Shown: positions 28,217-37,735 of the stretch, piece after piece
Layout: the number at the start of each line of letters is the position of its first letter
Position numbering within the stretch: the first letter of the stretch is position 1
Assembly: GCF_025960875.1 (NCBI RefSeq)
Contig: NZ_JAODLR010000009.1
Location: 62,001-126,000 of the forward strand
Reading direction: 5' to 3'
Origin: Crystallibacter permensis
GTDB taxonomy: Bacteria > Actinomycetota > Actinomycetes > Actinomycetales > Micrococcaceae
DNA: 64,000 nt
Position numbers and translations under genes: made by a program
Notes under the pieces: model-generated
Database searches by the model: none
Told to the model about the DNA's origin: nothing
What the model saw: the letters and a program-made list of their open reading frames with translations, nothing else

Positions 28217-28975
28217 TCAGCGGCCGCGCATTGCCTTGCGGTCCGGGCGGGCCTTGAACGGGTCGACGCCCTTCGGGATGGGAAGTTTGTTACTGCCGAG
28301 GGCCTGCAGTCGCTTGTCCACCGCATGCACTTCCTGCTTGGTCAGTTCCTTCTTGAGCTTCTGGACCTTCTTGGCTACCTTGCTCAGTTCAACCTGGCCC
28401 TCGCCGCGGCCGGTTTCGATGACGTGGACCTTCACGTTGGGCAGGATGCGGTTCAGCTTCCGGCGCTCGGAGTCCACCAGGGTCTTGACCCGGTTTGAAG
28501 GGCCTTCGGTCACGAGGATGACGCCGGGGCGGCCGATCGCACGGAAGACGGCATCCTGGGTCCGCGGGTTGACTGCTACAGGCTGTTCCTGCAGGATCCA
28601 GCCGCGGCGAAGCACGCTCAGGGCCGCTCCGGAAGCACCCGGCTGGCCCTCGATCTGGGCAAAGGCGGCGCGTTCGGCACGGCGGGAGAGGATGAAGGTC
28701 GCCGCCAGCAGGCCCAGCGGGACGGAGATGATCAACAGGGTGACCCAGTTGTTGATCAGGAACCCGATGAGCAGGCCAATGGCTACGATGCCCAGGAAGG
28801 CCAGCAGCATGAGCCAGACTACGTTGGGATCGTTGCGCCGGGTCATCTGGAAGACCTGGCCGATCTGCTTCAGGCGCCCGGGGCCTTTTTTCGCCTTGGC
28901 AGGCTTCTCGGCTTTGGGCTTGCGTGAGAAGAGACCACGCTTGGTATTTGCGTCGGAATCGGTGCTATTGGCCAT
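28217..28975 (-). CDS. DUF4191 membrane protein
   Basis: A 252-residue protein. A basic N-terminal region (KPKAEKPAKAKKGPGRLKQIGQVFQMTRRNDP) is followed by two adjacent membrane segments (VWLMLLAFLGIVAIGLLIGFLI and VTLLIISVPLGLLAATFIL), then a soluble C-terminal domain with RRGWILQEQPVAVNPRTQDAVFRAIGRPGVILVTEG. This matches DUF4191, represented by M. tuberculosis Rv2219, and its place beside lipA is conserved. Function is unknown. TAGAAT lies nine bases before the ATG, so the leader is at most two or three bases. Confidence 0.85.
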   Translation of the reverse strand: MANSTDSDANTKRGLFSRKPKAEKPAKAKKGPGRLKQIGQVFQMTRRNDPNVVWLMLLAFLGIVAIGLLIGFLINNWVTLLIISVPLGLLAATFILSRRAERAAFAQIEGQPGASGAALSVLRRGWILQEQPVAVNPRTQDAVFRAIGRPGVILVTEGPSNRVKTLVDSERRKLNRILPNVKVHVIETGRGEGQVELSKVAKKVQKLKKELTKQEVHAVDKRLQALGSNKLPIPKGVDPFKARPDRKAMRGR

Positions 28976-29093
28976 AATGACTCAATTCTATCGTGAAGCC
29001 GGCCGGAATTTTGGCCGTGGCGCGGGCACAGCGAGAGGGCCCGGCGCTGCGGCGTCCGGACCCCCTCGGGTGAAAAGTTGCAGCCGGGCGGCG

Positions 29094-30107
29094 CTACCGG
29101 GAAATAAGGCTGGCGGCTTCCTGCCGGGTGGCGCCGGAATCTTCGATGCCTTCGGCGATGTGGGCGAGTTCCGGGGGCAGCTCCCGTCCCTTCTTGCGCA
29201 TCGCGGTGGCCCAGAGCCGGCCGGCCCGGTAGGACGAACGCACAAGCGGGCCGCTCATGACACCGAGGAAGCCGAGTTCGAGGGCTTCTTCCTGCAGTTC
29301 CACGAACTCCTGGGGCTTGACCCAGCGTTCCACCGGGTGGTGGCGTTCGGTGGGCCGCAGGTACTGGGTGATGGTGATCAGGTCGCAGCCGGCCTGGTGC
29401 AGGTCGCGCAGCGCTTCGGAGATTTCTTCGCGGGTTTCGCCCATGCCCAGGATCAGGTTGGACTTGGTGACCATGCCGTGCTGCTGGCCCTGCGTGATGA
29501 CGTCCAGGGAGCGTTCGTAGCGGAAGGCTGGGCGGATGCGCTTGAAGATGCGCGGCACCGTCTCCACGTTGTGGGCGAACACCTCGGGTTTGGTCTCGCA
29601 GATGGCGCTGATGTGCTCGGGCTTGCCGGAGAAGTCCGGGATCAGGATTTCGACGCCGGTGCCTGGGTTCAGCTCGTGGATCTTGCGGATGGTTTCCGCG
29701 TAGAGCCAGACGCCTTCGTCGGCCAGGTCGTCGCGGGCCACGCCGGTGACGGTGGCGTAGCGCAGGTTCATCTGCTGGACCGACTGGGCCACCTTGGTGG
29801 GCTCCAGGATGTCGATGGGGGAGGGTTTGCCGGTGTCGATCTGGCAGAAGTCGCAGCGGCGGGTGCATTCGGAGCCGCCGATGAGGAAGGTGGCTTCGCG
29901 GTCTTCCCAGCACTCGAAGATGTTGGGGCAGCCGGCTTCCTCGCAGACCGTGTGCAGCCCTTCCTTCTTGACCAGGTTCTTCATGCTCACGTATTCGGGG
30001 CCGATGTTGACCTTGGCCTTGATCCAGTCCGGCTTGCGCTCGACCGGGGTAGCCGCGTTCCGGGCTTCGACGCGCAGCAGACGCCGTCCTTCGGGGGCGA
30101 GAGTCAC
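29094..30107 (-). CDS. lipA: Lipoyl synthase
   Basis: A radical SAM enzyme that inserts two sulfurs into octanoyl-protein to make lipoyl groups. Both iron-sulfur sites are present: the auxiliary cluster Cys55, Cys60, Cys66 and the radical-SAM CxxxCxxC Cys81, Cys85, Cys88. The C-terminal serine ligand region [10 protein letters not shown] is also visible. Length 337 residues. The GTG start overlaps the lipB stop (GTGA), so lipB-lipA is an operon. Its substrates include the SucB E2 protein encoded at 38260-40014. Confidence 0.96.
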   Translation of the reverse strand: MTLAPEGRRLLRVEARNAATPVERKPDWIKAKVNIGPEYVSMKNLVKKEGLHTVCEEAGCPNIFECWEDREATFLIGGSECTRRCDFCQIDTGKPSPIDILEPTKVAQSVQQMNLRYATVTGVARDDLADEGVWLYAETIRKIHELNPGTGVEILIPDFSGKPEHISAICETKPEVFAHNVETVPRIFKRIRPAFRYERSLDVITQGQQHGMVTKSNLILGMGETREEISEALRDLHQAGCDLITITQYLRPTERHHPVERWVKPQEFVELQEEALELGFLGVMSGPLVRSSYRAGRLWATAMRKKGRELPPELAHIAEGIEDSGATRQEAASLISR

Positions 30108-30817
30108 TTCAGGGCTCCTTCGGGCTGGCTGATGCCAGCTGTGTTGGCGGTGTTCTCGGGCAGCCCGGCCGGTTTGACCAGCGATGCCTCGTACTTGTTC
30201 AGTTCCTCTTCGACCCGGCCGGCAACATCGGCGGGGGAGATGTTGCGTCCCGCTTCCACACTCATGCTGGTGGTTCCGGCGTCGGTGATGCCGCAGGCGA
30301 TGATCTGCGCATAGGGGGCCAAGTCATTATTGCAGTTCAAGGCGAAGCCGTGCATGGTCACGCGGTGGTTGACCCGGATGCCGATGGCGGCAATCTTGCG
30401 GTCCTGCCGGTCGCCGTCGCCCTTGATCCAGACACCGGAACGGCCTTCGATCCGGGACCCGTCGATGCCGAAACCGGCGAGCACGTTGATCAGGACCTGC
30501 TCCAGAATATCCACGTAGTCGGCAACCTTGGTGGGGTCCGGCAGGGCGAGGATCGGATAACCGACCAGCTGCCCGGGGCCGTGCCAGGTCAGCTTGCCGC
30601 CGCGGTCCACATTGATGATGGGCGTGCCATCGAACGGCTTCTCATGTTCTTCGGTCCGCTTGCCAGCCGTGTAAACAGGGCTGTGTTCCAGCAGGAGGAC
30701 TTTGCCCTCAGCGGTGCCGGCAACCACATCACTGTGGATTCGACGCTGCAGGTCCCACCCTTCCTGGTAGTCGACGAAGTCGGGGGCAAACCCTATTCGG
30801 GAAAACTCAAGGCTCAT
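30104..30817 (-). CDS. lipB: Octanoyl-[acyl carrier protein]:protein octanoyltransferase
   Basis: Transfers octanoate from ACP to lipoyl domains, the step before LipA. Motifs include [19 protein letters not shown], the lysine in [22 protein letters not shown] and the nucleophilic cysteine in [10 protein letters not shown]. At 237 residues it is full length. TAGGCT ends seven bases before the ATG (minus strand, 30824-30829), so the message is probably leaderless. It is divergent from the kinase gene. Confidence 0.95.
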   Translation of the reverse strand: MSLEFSRIGFAPDFVDYQEGWDLQRRIHSDVVAGTAEGKVLLLEHSPVYTAGKRTEEHEKPFDGTPIINVDRGGKLTWHGPGQLVGYPILALPDPTKVADYVDILEQVLINVLAGFGIDGSRIEGRSGVWIKGDGDRQDRKIAAIGIRVNHRVTMHGFALNCNNDLAPYAQIIACGITDAGTTSMSVEAGRNISPADVAGRVEEELNKYEASLVKPAGLPENTANTAGISQPEGALK

Positions 30818-30823
30818 GGCGAC

Positions 30824-30829
30824 AGCCTA
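30824..30829 (-). promoter_or_regulatory. -10 element of a leaderless lipB promoter
   Basis: On the minus strand TAGGCT, six bases (GTCGCC), then ATG 30817. No ribosome-binding site lies between. Confidence 0.6.
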
Positions 30830-30921
30830 CGCCTTGTGCCCGTGGTGGCTCCATTTGTGTGAAGGGCCCCTGGCTGTGGATAACTTCTGCAGCGGAACGG
30901 CGGCTGTAGTAAATCTGGACC

Positions 30922-32532
30922 ATGATGCTTCAGCACCCGTCACATGTCGGCGACAGCAGCCCTGCAGATGAGCCGGCCCGGCCGCAGGTACCCGGATTCC
31001 GGGTGCAACGCTGGCTCGGCAGGGGTTCTTCGGCCGCCGTGTGGTTGGTGGCGGAAGAATCCGGCGGCCACGAATACGCGCTGAAGGTCTTTAATCCCGA
31101 CGCCGATGCCCGTCCGGAAGCGGATCGGGAGCGCCTGCTGACCGACGGACTGCGGCATGACCATCTGCTGCAGGTCTTCCGAAACGTGGAGACGGACGCC
31201 GGACCGGGATTGCTGCTCGAATACGCCGCGGGTGGATCGGTGTCGTCGGTCATTGCCGCCCGGGGCCCCTTGTCCGTGGCCGAAACAGTTACGGTGCTGA
31301 CGCCGATCGCGCAGGCCCTGGCGTTTCTACATGCGGGCGGCCGGACCCATGGCGATGTTTCGCCCGGCAATGTCCTCTTCACCTCCATGGGCAAACCGCT
31401 GCTGGCGGACTTCGGCATTGGCCGTGCCCTGGGCAGCCATCGGGCCGACGACGGCGGGACGCCGGGATTCCGTCCATCGTCGCCGAGGCGGGGCGATGCC
31501 GGGCAACGGCTGGAGCCGGAAGCGGACATCTACGCCCTGGCCGCGTTGGGCTGGTTTATGCTCACCGGACGGGTTCCGGCCGCCACTGCCCAGCGCCCGC
31601 CGCTGAATGTCATGGTGCCGGAAGTGCCGCTGCCGTTGGTGGAGTTGCTCGAAGCGGCACTGGCGGATGCTGCCGCACAGCGGCCGGAGGCGGAAGAGTT
31701 TGCCCGCCGGGTTTACCGGACCGCGGACCCGGCACCGGTGGACCTGTCTGCCGCGGTACACCCGTCGGTGGCCCCGCAGTTGCTGACCCGGCGGATTGCC
31801 CGGGACAGCAAGAAACGGAAGGCTTTCGGAGCCAAGCTGCGCAAGCCGCTGGCGGTAATAAAGCCGGGCAGCCTCCGGAAGCCGCAGGTAGTCGGTGCCG
31901 CTGCCGTGTCGGCCCGCGGGGGCAAAGCTCCCCTTGGCCGCGTCCTTGTAGCTGTTGCTTCCTTGGCGATCGCCCTGGCGCTGGCCGTTTTTGCGGGAAA
32001 CCTGCTCGTCGGGCCCGGGGCAACTGACATTCCCGGAGATCCGGCTGCGCAGGCCGCAGCAGCGGCGGCCCCGGGCGGGGCCACAGCCAACGCAACGGAG
32101 CCGCCGGCCGCTCGGCCGCTGCCCGAAGAGCTGGTGCAGGCAGCTACAGCGGAAGATCCAGCCGTTGCCGTTGCTGCCTTGGCCTGGTTGCGGACGGAAG
32201 CACTGCGGAGCAGGGATGTGTCCCTGCTGGACGACGTCAACGTCGCCGGGTCCGCTCCTATGGCGGCGGACACGGAGATCATTTCCACGCTGGCCTCGCT
32301 GGAGCATTGGTTCAGCGGGCTCGCAACCAAAGCGGAGGACGTCCGGACGGTGTCCCATACGGGAACTTCAGCGATGGTCGAAGCCACGATCAGCACCTCT
32401 CCCTTTGAGCAGCGCGATGCCGGCGGTGGTCACGTCCGGTCCGTGACGGAGGCGAAGAGGCAGCCGCTGGTGCTGGTGCTGGAACGCCAGGACGGCAGGT
32501 GGCTGATTAATGAAGTCCGCGACGGCGACTGA
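30922..32532 (+). CDS. Membrane Ser/Thr protein kinase with an extracytoplasmic C-terminal domain
   Basis: The kinase domain spans roughly residues 26-270: glycine loop LGRGSSAAVW, ATP-binding Lys55 (YALKVF), catalytic loop HGDVSPGN and metal-binding ADFGIG. The usual HRD arginine is glycine (HGD), so it is a non-RD kinase. A long basic juxtamembrane region leads to one membrane helix (VLVAVASLAIALALAVFAGNLLVG, near residue 355). An Ala/Pro linker and an exported domain of about 130 residues follow, with no PASTA repeats. There are two consecutive ATG codons, and I use the first. No phosphatase gene is adjacent. Substrate unknown. Confidence 0.8.
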   Translation: MMLQHPSHVGDSSPADEPARPQVPGFRVQRWLGRGSSAAVWLVAEESGGHEYALKVFNPDADARPEADRERLLTDGLRHDHLLQVFRNVETDAGPGLLLEYAAGGSVSSVIAARGPLSVAETVTVLTPIAQALAFLHAGGRTHGDVSPGNVLFTSMGKPLLADFGIGRALGSHRADDGGTPGFRPSSPRRGDAGQRLEPEADIYALAALGWFMLTGRVPAATAQRPPLNVMVPEVPLPLVELLEAALADAAAQRPEAEEFARRVYRTADPAPVDLSAAVHPSVAPQLLTRRIARDSKKRKAFGAKLRKPLAVIKPGSLRKPQVVGAAAVSARGGKAPLGRVLVAVASLAIALALAVFAGNLLVGPGATDIPGDPAAQAAAAAAPGGATANATEPPAARPLPEELVQAATAEDPAVAVAALAWLRTEALRSRDVSLLDDVNVAGSAPMAADTEIISTLASLEHWFSGLATKAEDVRTVSHTGTSAMVEATISTSPFEQRDAGGGHVRSVTEAKRQPLVLVLERQDGRWLINEVRDGD

Positions 32533-32552
32533 CACGGCGGGGTCCAGCCGAC

Positions 32553-33455
32553 TCAGCCGCGGCGGCCCAACTCGTCGTGGATCCAGCGGACGGCGTCCTG
32601 CAGGTTTGCCTGGCCGAACTCGAACCCTGCTGCATCAAGACGTTCCGGGAGCATGCGTTGGCTCGCCAGGATAATGTTCTCAGCCAGGCCGGGCAGAACC
32701 GTGGTCAACACCTGCTGCGGGACGCGGATCATCGAGGGACGGTGCAGTTCGGCCGCCAGGACGGACACCAGCTGGTCCACCTGGGCCGGAGCCGGCGCGC
32801 ACACATTGACGGGGCCGGTCAGCCCCGATTCGAGCAGGAAAGCCAAGGCGCGTACTTCATCGGCAAGCGTGATCCACGGCCACCATTGCCGTCCGGAACC
32901 GAGCGGGCCGCCCAGGCCCAATCTGAGCGGCAGCAGCAACCGCGGGAGGGCTCCACCGTGGGGTGTCAGCACCACGCCGGTACGGGTCACGATGGTGCGA
33001 CACGAGGCCTGCAGTGCGGCCTCTTCCCAGCGCCGGCAAACATCCGCCATCACGGGCGAACTGCCGGCAGCGGATTCTTCCGTGAGGACCTCATCGCCGC
33101 GTTCCCCATAGATTCCGGAACCGGATTGGCTGATAAAGACCTTTGGTGGGTTCTCCAGTTGGTTAATGGCTCCGGCGAGGGTGCGAGTGCTGGCAATACG
33201 GGAGGAATACAGCTGCTCTCGCGATGACCTGGTCCAGGGTCGTGCCCGCAACGGTGAACCGGACAAGTTGACCACGGCGTCGTGGCCGGCGACGACCCTC
33301 GGATCAAGACGGCCGCCCGCCGGATTCCATTCGAACTCGCCCTCACCGCGCGGCGGGCGACGGACCAGCCGGCCAACTCGGTGTCCGGAGGAAACCAGGT
33401 GCCTGGCAAGCGCCTTGCCGATCAGTCCGGACGCGCCGGAAATGAGGATCTTCAT
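32553..33455 (-). CDS. TIGR01777-family NAD(P)-dependent epimerase
   Basis: A 300-residue short-chain dehydrogenase-like protein. The Rossmann motif ISGASGLIGKALARHLVSSGH lies at the N-terminus, then VVNLSGSPL, FISQSGSGIYGERGDEVLTEES and a C-terminal DUF1731-like region around VLTTVLPGLAENIILASQRMLPERL. This is the TIGR01777 (YfcH/SulA-type) family; substrate unknown. Its homologue Rv2216 lies between dlaT and lipB in M. tuberculosis, so it belongs to the same conserved neighbourhood here. Convergent with the kinase, divergent from tricorn. Confidence 0.87.
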   Translation of the reverse strand: MKILISGASGLIGKALARHLVSSGHRVGRLVRRPPRGEGEFEWNPAGGRLDPRVVAGHDAVVNLSGSPLRARPWTRSSREQLYSSRIASTRTLAGAINQLENPPKVFISQSGSGIYGERGDEVLTEESAAGSSPVMADVCRRWEEAALQASCRTIVTRTGVVLTPHGGALPRLLLPLRLGLGGPLGSGRQWWPWITLADEVRALAFLLESGLTGPVNVCAPAPAQVDQLVSVLAAELHRPSMIRVPQQVLTTVLPGLAENIILASQRMLPERLDAAGFEFGQANLQDAVRWIHDELGRRG

Positions 33456-33534
33456 CTGCCCATCACATCATCGAATAACCAGTTGGGGAACGGCCTGCGG
33501 CAAGTCACCGACCGGACTGCCGCAGCGGGATGGT

Positions 33535-33540
33535 TAAGAT
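33535..33540 (+). promoter_or_regulatory. -10 element of a leaderless tricorn-protease promoter
   Basis: TAAGAT, six bases (CGAAGC), then ATG 33547. There is no ribosome-binding site upstream of the ATG. Confidence 0.55.
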
Positions 33541-33546
33541 CGAAGC

Positions 33547-36500
33547 ATGACTTCATCGAGTTACTTCCGCTATCCGCACGTCCACGCCGAGCTGGTCACC
33601 TTCGTGGCCGAGGACGATGTGTGGGTGGCACCGCTTCAGGGCGGCCGGGCCTGGCGGATCTCGTCGCTGGGGCTTCCTGCCCGGAACCCGCGTTTCTCAC
33701 CCAATGGCGGGCATATTGCGTGGAGCGTGGTGCAGGGCAGCGCGCCCGAGGCTGTCGTAGCGGCCGTGGACGGCGGCGGCTTCCAGCAGTTGACGTACTG
33801 GGGCCACGCCTCCACCCGGGTCAAGGGCTTTACCGCAACCGGCGACGTCATTGTCACCAGTGCCCACCAGCGTGAAGAATCCCGCCATACCTGGGCGCAC
33901 GCGGTGCCGTTGGACGGCTCCGTCGCCGAGGTGCTGAAGTTTGGTCCGGTCGATTCGATTGCCTTTGGGCCCGTCGTCGGTGACGAGCGTCCCGTGGTGA
34001 TCGGCAGCGTGCTCTCCCGCGAGCCTGCGTGGTGGAAGCGCTACCGCGGCGGCACCGCCGGCAAACTCTGGATCGACCGGGACGGATCGGACGAATTCCA
34101 GCGTCTGGCGGCGGAATTGGACGGCAGCCTGACGGACCCCCTGTGGATCGGCGGCCGCATTGCTTTCCTCAGCGACCATGAAGGCTACGGCAACCTCTAC
34201 TCCGTCGCGCCGGATGGTTCCGGTCTGCGCCGGCATACCGATCACGAGGAGTTCTACGTCCGGCACGCTTCCACCGACGGACAACGGATTGTGTATGAAT
34301 CCGCCGGCGAACTCTGGCTGGTGGAGTCGCTCGGTGATGAACCCAAGAAGCTGGACATCAGCCTCGGTTCGGCATCGACCTCGCGCCGTCCGCGGCCGCT
34401 GGACGTTGCTCGGCACCTTGCCGCCGCCGTTCCCAACCAGGACGGTACGGCCTCGGTTGTGGAAAGCCATGGAACCATCCACTGGCTCACCCACCGCGAC
34501 GGACCCTCGCGCGTAGTCGAAGCTACCCCCGGCGTCCGCGCCAGGCTGGCTCGCCCGCTCGGTGCGGACACGGTGATTTACGCCGCAGACCACGACGGCG
34601 TCGAGGCGCTCTACCTCCGCCGCGTATTCGAGGATCTCCCTGTCGCCACTCCGGGGGAGTCCGCGAAGCCCAAAGCGCCCGAACCGGAAGCGGACGCAGC
34701 CCTGCCCCGGCCGGTCTCCGCCTCAGCCGTGGTGGCGGACCCCCAGACGGCATCGCCGTCGTCGTCCATTTCTACGGATGAAACAGCGAACGACGGCGGA
34801 ACGCCGGCTAAGCAGGCAGCCAGCCGCCTCAGCGGAACTCGGCGCATCGACTTTGCCGCCCCCACACGCGTGAGCACCATTTCCGCCAGCCCCGATGGCA
34901 AGCTGGCGGCCGTGGCGACCGAATTCGGCCAGCTCCTGGTGCTTGAGGCAGAATCCGGCGAGCTGCGCGAAGTAGCTTCGACGGGCCATGGCGCGATCAA
35001 CGAGGTGGTTTTTTCACCCGATTCGCGGTGGCTCATGTGGACCGAACCGGTGTCGTCCGAGGGCAGCCGGACCAAACTCAGGCTGGCGGAGGTCACCACG
35101 TCCGGTGGCGACGGCGTCCTGGACATCACCGACGGCCGCTTCCGGGACCACGGACCGGCCTTCAGCCCGGACGGCAAGTTTGCGGCGTTCCTCTCGGAGC
35201 GCAGCTTCGACCCGGTTTACGACACGCACAGCTTCGACTTGAGCTTTCCGCAGTCCACCAAACCTTTCCTGGTGGCGCTGGACTCCGCGACCCCGTCGCC
35301 GTTCGGCCCGGCGGTCCACGGCACCGTACCCGAGCCGGCGCCGGAGGTCGGCGCAGAGCCTGACGGGCCGGCCGGCATTCCGCCGGTTGTTGTCGACCCG
35401 CTGCAGCTGCCGGCGAGGATCGTTCCCATCCCGGTGCCGCAAGGCCGCTACAGCAGCCTGAGCGCGGTTGACGGTGCACTGCTCTGGCTGGCCACGGACG
35501 CGGCGGGGGTCACCGGTGAAGGCCGGGCATCCGCGGAAGATCCCGACCAGCCGAACAGGCTGGAGCGGTTCGACATCTCACGCCGGGAGGTAAGCGTTTT
35601 AGTACCGGCGCTGGAATCCTACGCCGTGTCCGGGGACCGCAAGCACCTGGTGTATCTGAACAAACAGCAGGTCCGGGCCGTGCCGGTAGCCGCCAAGGTC
35701 GAGGACGACGCGCCGGACAGCGTCCAGGTGGACCTGAGCCGCATCCGACTGCTGCTGGATCCGCTGAAGGTGTGGGGCCAGGCCTTCGACGAGGCCTGGC
35801 GGCTGCAGCGGGACTTTTTCTGGGCCGAGGACATGGCGGGCCTCGACTGGGACGGGATCCACCAGCAGTACCGTCCGCTGGTGGAACGCCTCGGCTCGCA
35901 CGATGACCTGGTGGACCTGCTGTGGGAGCTCCACGGCGAGCTGGGTACGTCGCACGCCTACGTCACTCCCGCACCCGTGACCGAGCCCGGGGCCGGCAAG
36001 CAGGGGCTCCTCGGCGCAGATATCGTCAGCACGGACGCCGGGTGGAGCGTGCAGAACATCCTGGCAGGTGAGTCATCGGACCCGCTGGCACGTTCCCCGC
36101 TGAATGCACCCGGTGCCGGGGTCAGGAACGGCGACATTATCGCCGCCGTGGACGGCATTGCGGTGGACCGGCGCAGCGGTCCGGGGCCGCTGCTGGTGGG
36201 AGCCGCGGGCAAGACGGTGGAGCTGACCATCATCAACGGACCCGAGACGCAGGAACGTGGCAAACAACGCCGGATCGCCGTGGTGCCCGTAGCGGATGAA
36301 GAACGGTTGCGGTACCAGAACTGGGTGGCCGGAAACCGGCGGACCGTGCGTGAGGCTTCCAGCGGGGGCTTCGGCTACCTGCACATCCCCGACATGGTGG
36401 CCCGCGGCTGGTCGCAGCTGCACCGGGACCTGGATGTGGAGACCACCAGGGACGCGCTGATCATCGATGTACGCAGCAACCGGGGCGGACATACTTCCCA

Positions 36501-37008
36501 GCTCGTGGCGGAGCTGATCGGACGCAAGGTCACCGCCTGGAACCTTGCCCGGGGTGAGCAGCCGGGAACGTATCCGGCCCACGCCCCGCGAGGCCCCGTC
36601 GTCGTACTTACGGATGAATATGCCGGTTCGGACGGGGACATCATTACGCAGGTCGCCAAGCTGCGTGGCATCGGCCCGGTGGTCGGCACACGGACGTGGG
36701 GCGGCGTAGTGGGAATCGACGGCCGGTTCTCGCTAGCCGACGGCACCGGCGTCACCCAGCCGCGGTATGCCTTCTGGTTCACGCAGGATGTGGGCTGGAG
36801 CGTGGAGAATTACGGAGTGGAACCGGACATCGAGGTGCCGTATCCGCCGCACGCCTACGCCGCGGGGGAGGACCCGCAGCTGGAGCACGGCGTGGGTATC
36901 CTCAAGGAGATGCTGAAAGAACTGCCGACCGACCGGCCGCCGGCGCTGTCCGGGTACCGTTCGCTCCGGCCCGGCAAGCTGCCGCGGCGCCCGCAGGACG
37001 TCGGCTGA
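33547..37008 (+). CDS. Tricorn-type S41 serine protease
   Basis: A 1153-residue cytoplasmic protease that in other organisms cuts proteasome products into short peptides. WD/beta-propeller repeats cover the N-terminal 650 or so residues (for example SSYFRYPHVHAELVTFVAED and FSPDGKFAAFLSER). A PDZ domain follows at about residues 810-900 (GVRNGDIIAAVDGIAV). The S41 domain contains VRSNRGGH and the nucleophile Ser1028 in EYAGSDGDI, then VGTRTWGGVVGIDGR. There is no signal peptide. An acidic Ala/Pro insert near residues 370-420 splits the propeller region. A terminator follows. Proteasome genes are not in the window. Confidence 0.9.
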   Translation: MTSSSYFRYPHVHAELVTFVAEDDVWVAPLQGGRAWRISSLGLPARNPRFSPNGGHIAWSVVQGSAPEAVVAAVDGGGFQQLTYWGHASTRVKGFTATGDVIVTSAHQREESRHTWAHAVPLDGSVAEVLKFGPVDSIAFGPVVGDERPVVIGSVLSREPAWWKRYRGGTAGKLWIDRDGSDEFQRLAAELDGSLTDPLWIGGRIAFLSDHEGYGNLYSVAPDGSGLRRHTDHEEFYVRHASTDGQRIVYESAGELWLVESLGDEPKKLDISLGSASTSRRPRPLDVARHLAAAVPNQDGTASVVESHGTIHWLTHRDGPSRVVEATPGVRARLARPLGADTVIYAADHDGVEALYLRRVFEDLPVATPGESAKPKAPEPEADAALPRPVSASAVVADPQTASPSSSISTDETANDGGTPAKQAASRLSGTRRIDFAAPTRVSTISASPDGKLAAVATEFGQLLVLEAESGELREVASTGHGAINEVVFSPDSRWLMWTEPVSSEGSRTKLRLAEVTTSGGDGVLDITDGRFRDHGPAFSPDGKFAAFLSERSFDPVYDTHSFDLSFPQSTKPFLVALDSATPSPFGPAVHGTVPEPAPEVGAEPDGPAGIPPVVVDPLQLPARIVPIPVPQGRYSSLSAVDGALLWLATDAAGVTGEGRASAEDPDQPNRLERFDISRREVSVLVPALESYAVSGDRKHLVYLNKQQVRAVPVAAKVEDDAPDSVQVDLSRIRLLLDPLKVWGQAFDEAWRLQRDFFWAEDMAGLDWDGIHQQYRPLVERLGSHDDLVDLLWELHGELGTSHAYVTPAPVTEPGAGKQGLLGADIVSTDAGWSVQNILAGESSDPLARSPLNAPGAGVRNGDIIAAVDGIAVDRRSGPGPLLVGAAGKTVELTIINGPETQERGKQRRIAVVPVADEERLRYQNWVAGNRRTVREASSGGFGYLHIPDMVARGWSQLHRDLDVETTRDALIIDVRSNRGGHTSQLVAELIGRKVTAWNLARGEQPGTYPAHAPRGPVVVLTDEYAGSDGDIITQVAKLRGIGPVVGTRTWGGVVGIDGRFSLADGTGVTQPRYAFWFTQDVGWSVENYGVEPDIEVPYPPHAYAAGEDPQLEHGVGILKEMLKELPTDRPPALSGYRSLRPGKLPRRPQDVG

Positions 37009-37026
37009 AAGCCGCTCTGAACAGTG

Positions 37027-37061
37027 AAGGACCCCGGTGCAGATTGCGCACCGGGGTCCTT
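37027..37061. terminator. Bidirectional terminator between tricorn and osmC
   Basis: AAGGACCCCGGTGC (37027-37040) pairs with GCACCGGGGTCCTT (37048-37061), a perfect 14-base stem with a 7-base loop. It starts 19 bases after the tricorn stop and lies just past the convergent OsmC stop. Confidence 0.85.
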
Positions 37062-37085
37062 CAGTTAATGCGCTAAAGCAGCAAG

Positions 37086-37517
37086 CTAGCTGGCCAGCGT
37101 TGCTTCGACGGTGATGCTCGGAACCGAAGCCAGCGCACCCGATACCGGGCAGGTGTCCTTGGCGCCGGTGGCCAGGCGCTGGAAATCGTCGTTGCTGATG
37201 CCCGGGACGGTTGCGTCCACGGTCAGGCGGATTTCGGTAATCCCGGTGCCCGGCAGGAAATCCACGGCAGCCGAGGTCTTGATGCTCTCGGCGGTGGTGC
37301 CGTTTTCCTTGAGCATGTTGCTGAACTGCATCGAGTAGCAGGTGGCGTGGGCAGCGGCCAGGAGTTCCTCAGGGCTGGTCTTGCCTTCCGCCTTTTCCGC
37401 GCGGGCGTCCCAGGTCACGTCGTAAGTGCCGAGGCCGGAGGTGTCCAGGGACGTCTGGCCGGATCCGGTGAAAAGGTCGCCCTTCCATACGGTGTGGGCC
37501 GAGCGGGTTGTAGCCAT
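37086..37517 (-). CDS. OsmC-family peroxiredoxin
   Basis: A 143-residue thiol peroxidase of the OsmC/Ohr family, reducing organic peroxides. The two redox cysteines are Cys60 in HATCYSMQFS and Cys123 in KDTCPVSGAL. The start MATTRSAHTVWKGDL at ATG 37517 has AAGGAG upstream; a longer reading adds 19 residues without support. It resembles the OsmC more than the Ohr subgroup from the N-terminal TVWKGDLFTGSG segment. The lipoyl-based reduction known for this family would fit the nearby sucB-lpd genes, but that is inference. Confidence 0.88.
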   Translation of the reverse strand: MATTRSAHTVWKGDLFTGSGQTSLDTSGLGTYDVTWDARAEKAEGKTSPEELLAAAHATCYSMQFSNMLKENGTTAESIKTSAAVDFLPGTGITEIRLTVDATVPGISNDDFQRLATGAKDTCPVSGALASVPSITVEATLAS

Positions 37518-37683
37518 GTGCACTCCTTGGGTCGGAACTGATTCGGATGATCCTACTGTGCGGGCAGCGGCCACTGGCCGGTGCCTTCGTCTTCATCCTA
37601 GGGTGCGGCAGAATCGTTTGCCACCACGTTGCGTCCCGGCGTGGAACGCAGCGACGGACAACGGAAAAGTTACGGCCGGCATG

Positions 37684-37721
37684 CCAACGGCCGGCATCCC
37701 CAGAGGGAGGCCGGCCGTTGG
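37684..37721 (-). terminator. Terminator after the small membrane protein gene
   Basis: CCAACGGCCGGC (37684-37695) and GCCGGCCGTTGG (37710-37721) form a perfect 12-base stem, 14 bases past the stop of the gene at 37736-38086. The minus strand then reads CATGCCGG without a T run, so termination strength is uncertain. Confidence 0.55.
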
Positions 37722-37735
37722 ATAAAGCCCTTGGA

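Noticed and set aside
28870-29913. A 347-codon minus-strand frame, His/Pro/Arg-rich, overlapping lipA.
   Set aside because: It is the lipA sequence read out of frame. The correct frame shows all six iron-sulfur cysteines.
28236-30314. A 692-codon plus-strand frame opposite DUF4191, lipA and lipB.
   Set aside because: It covers three genes of known families on the other strand. The translation is low-complexity and lacks motifs.
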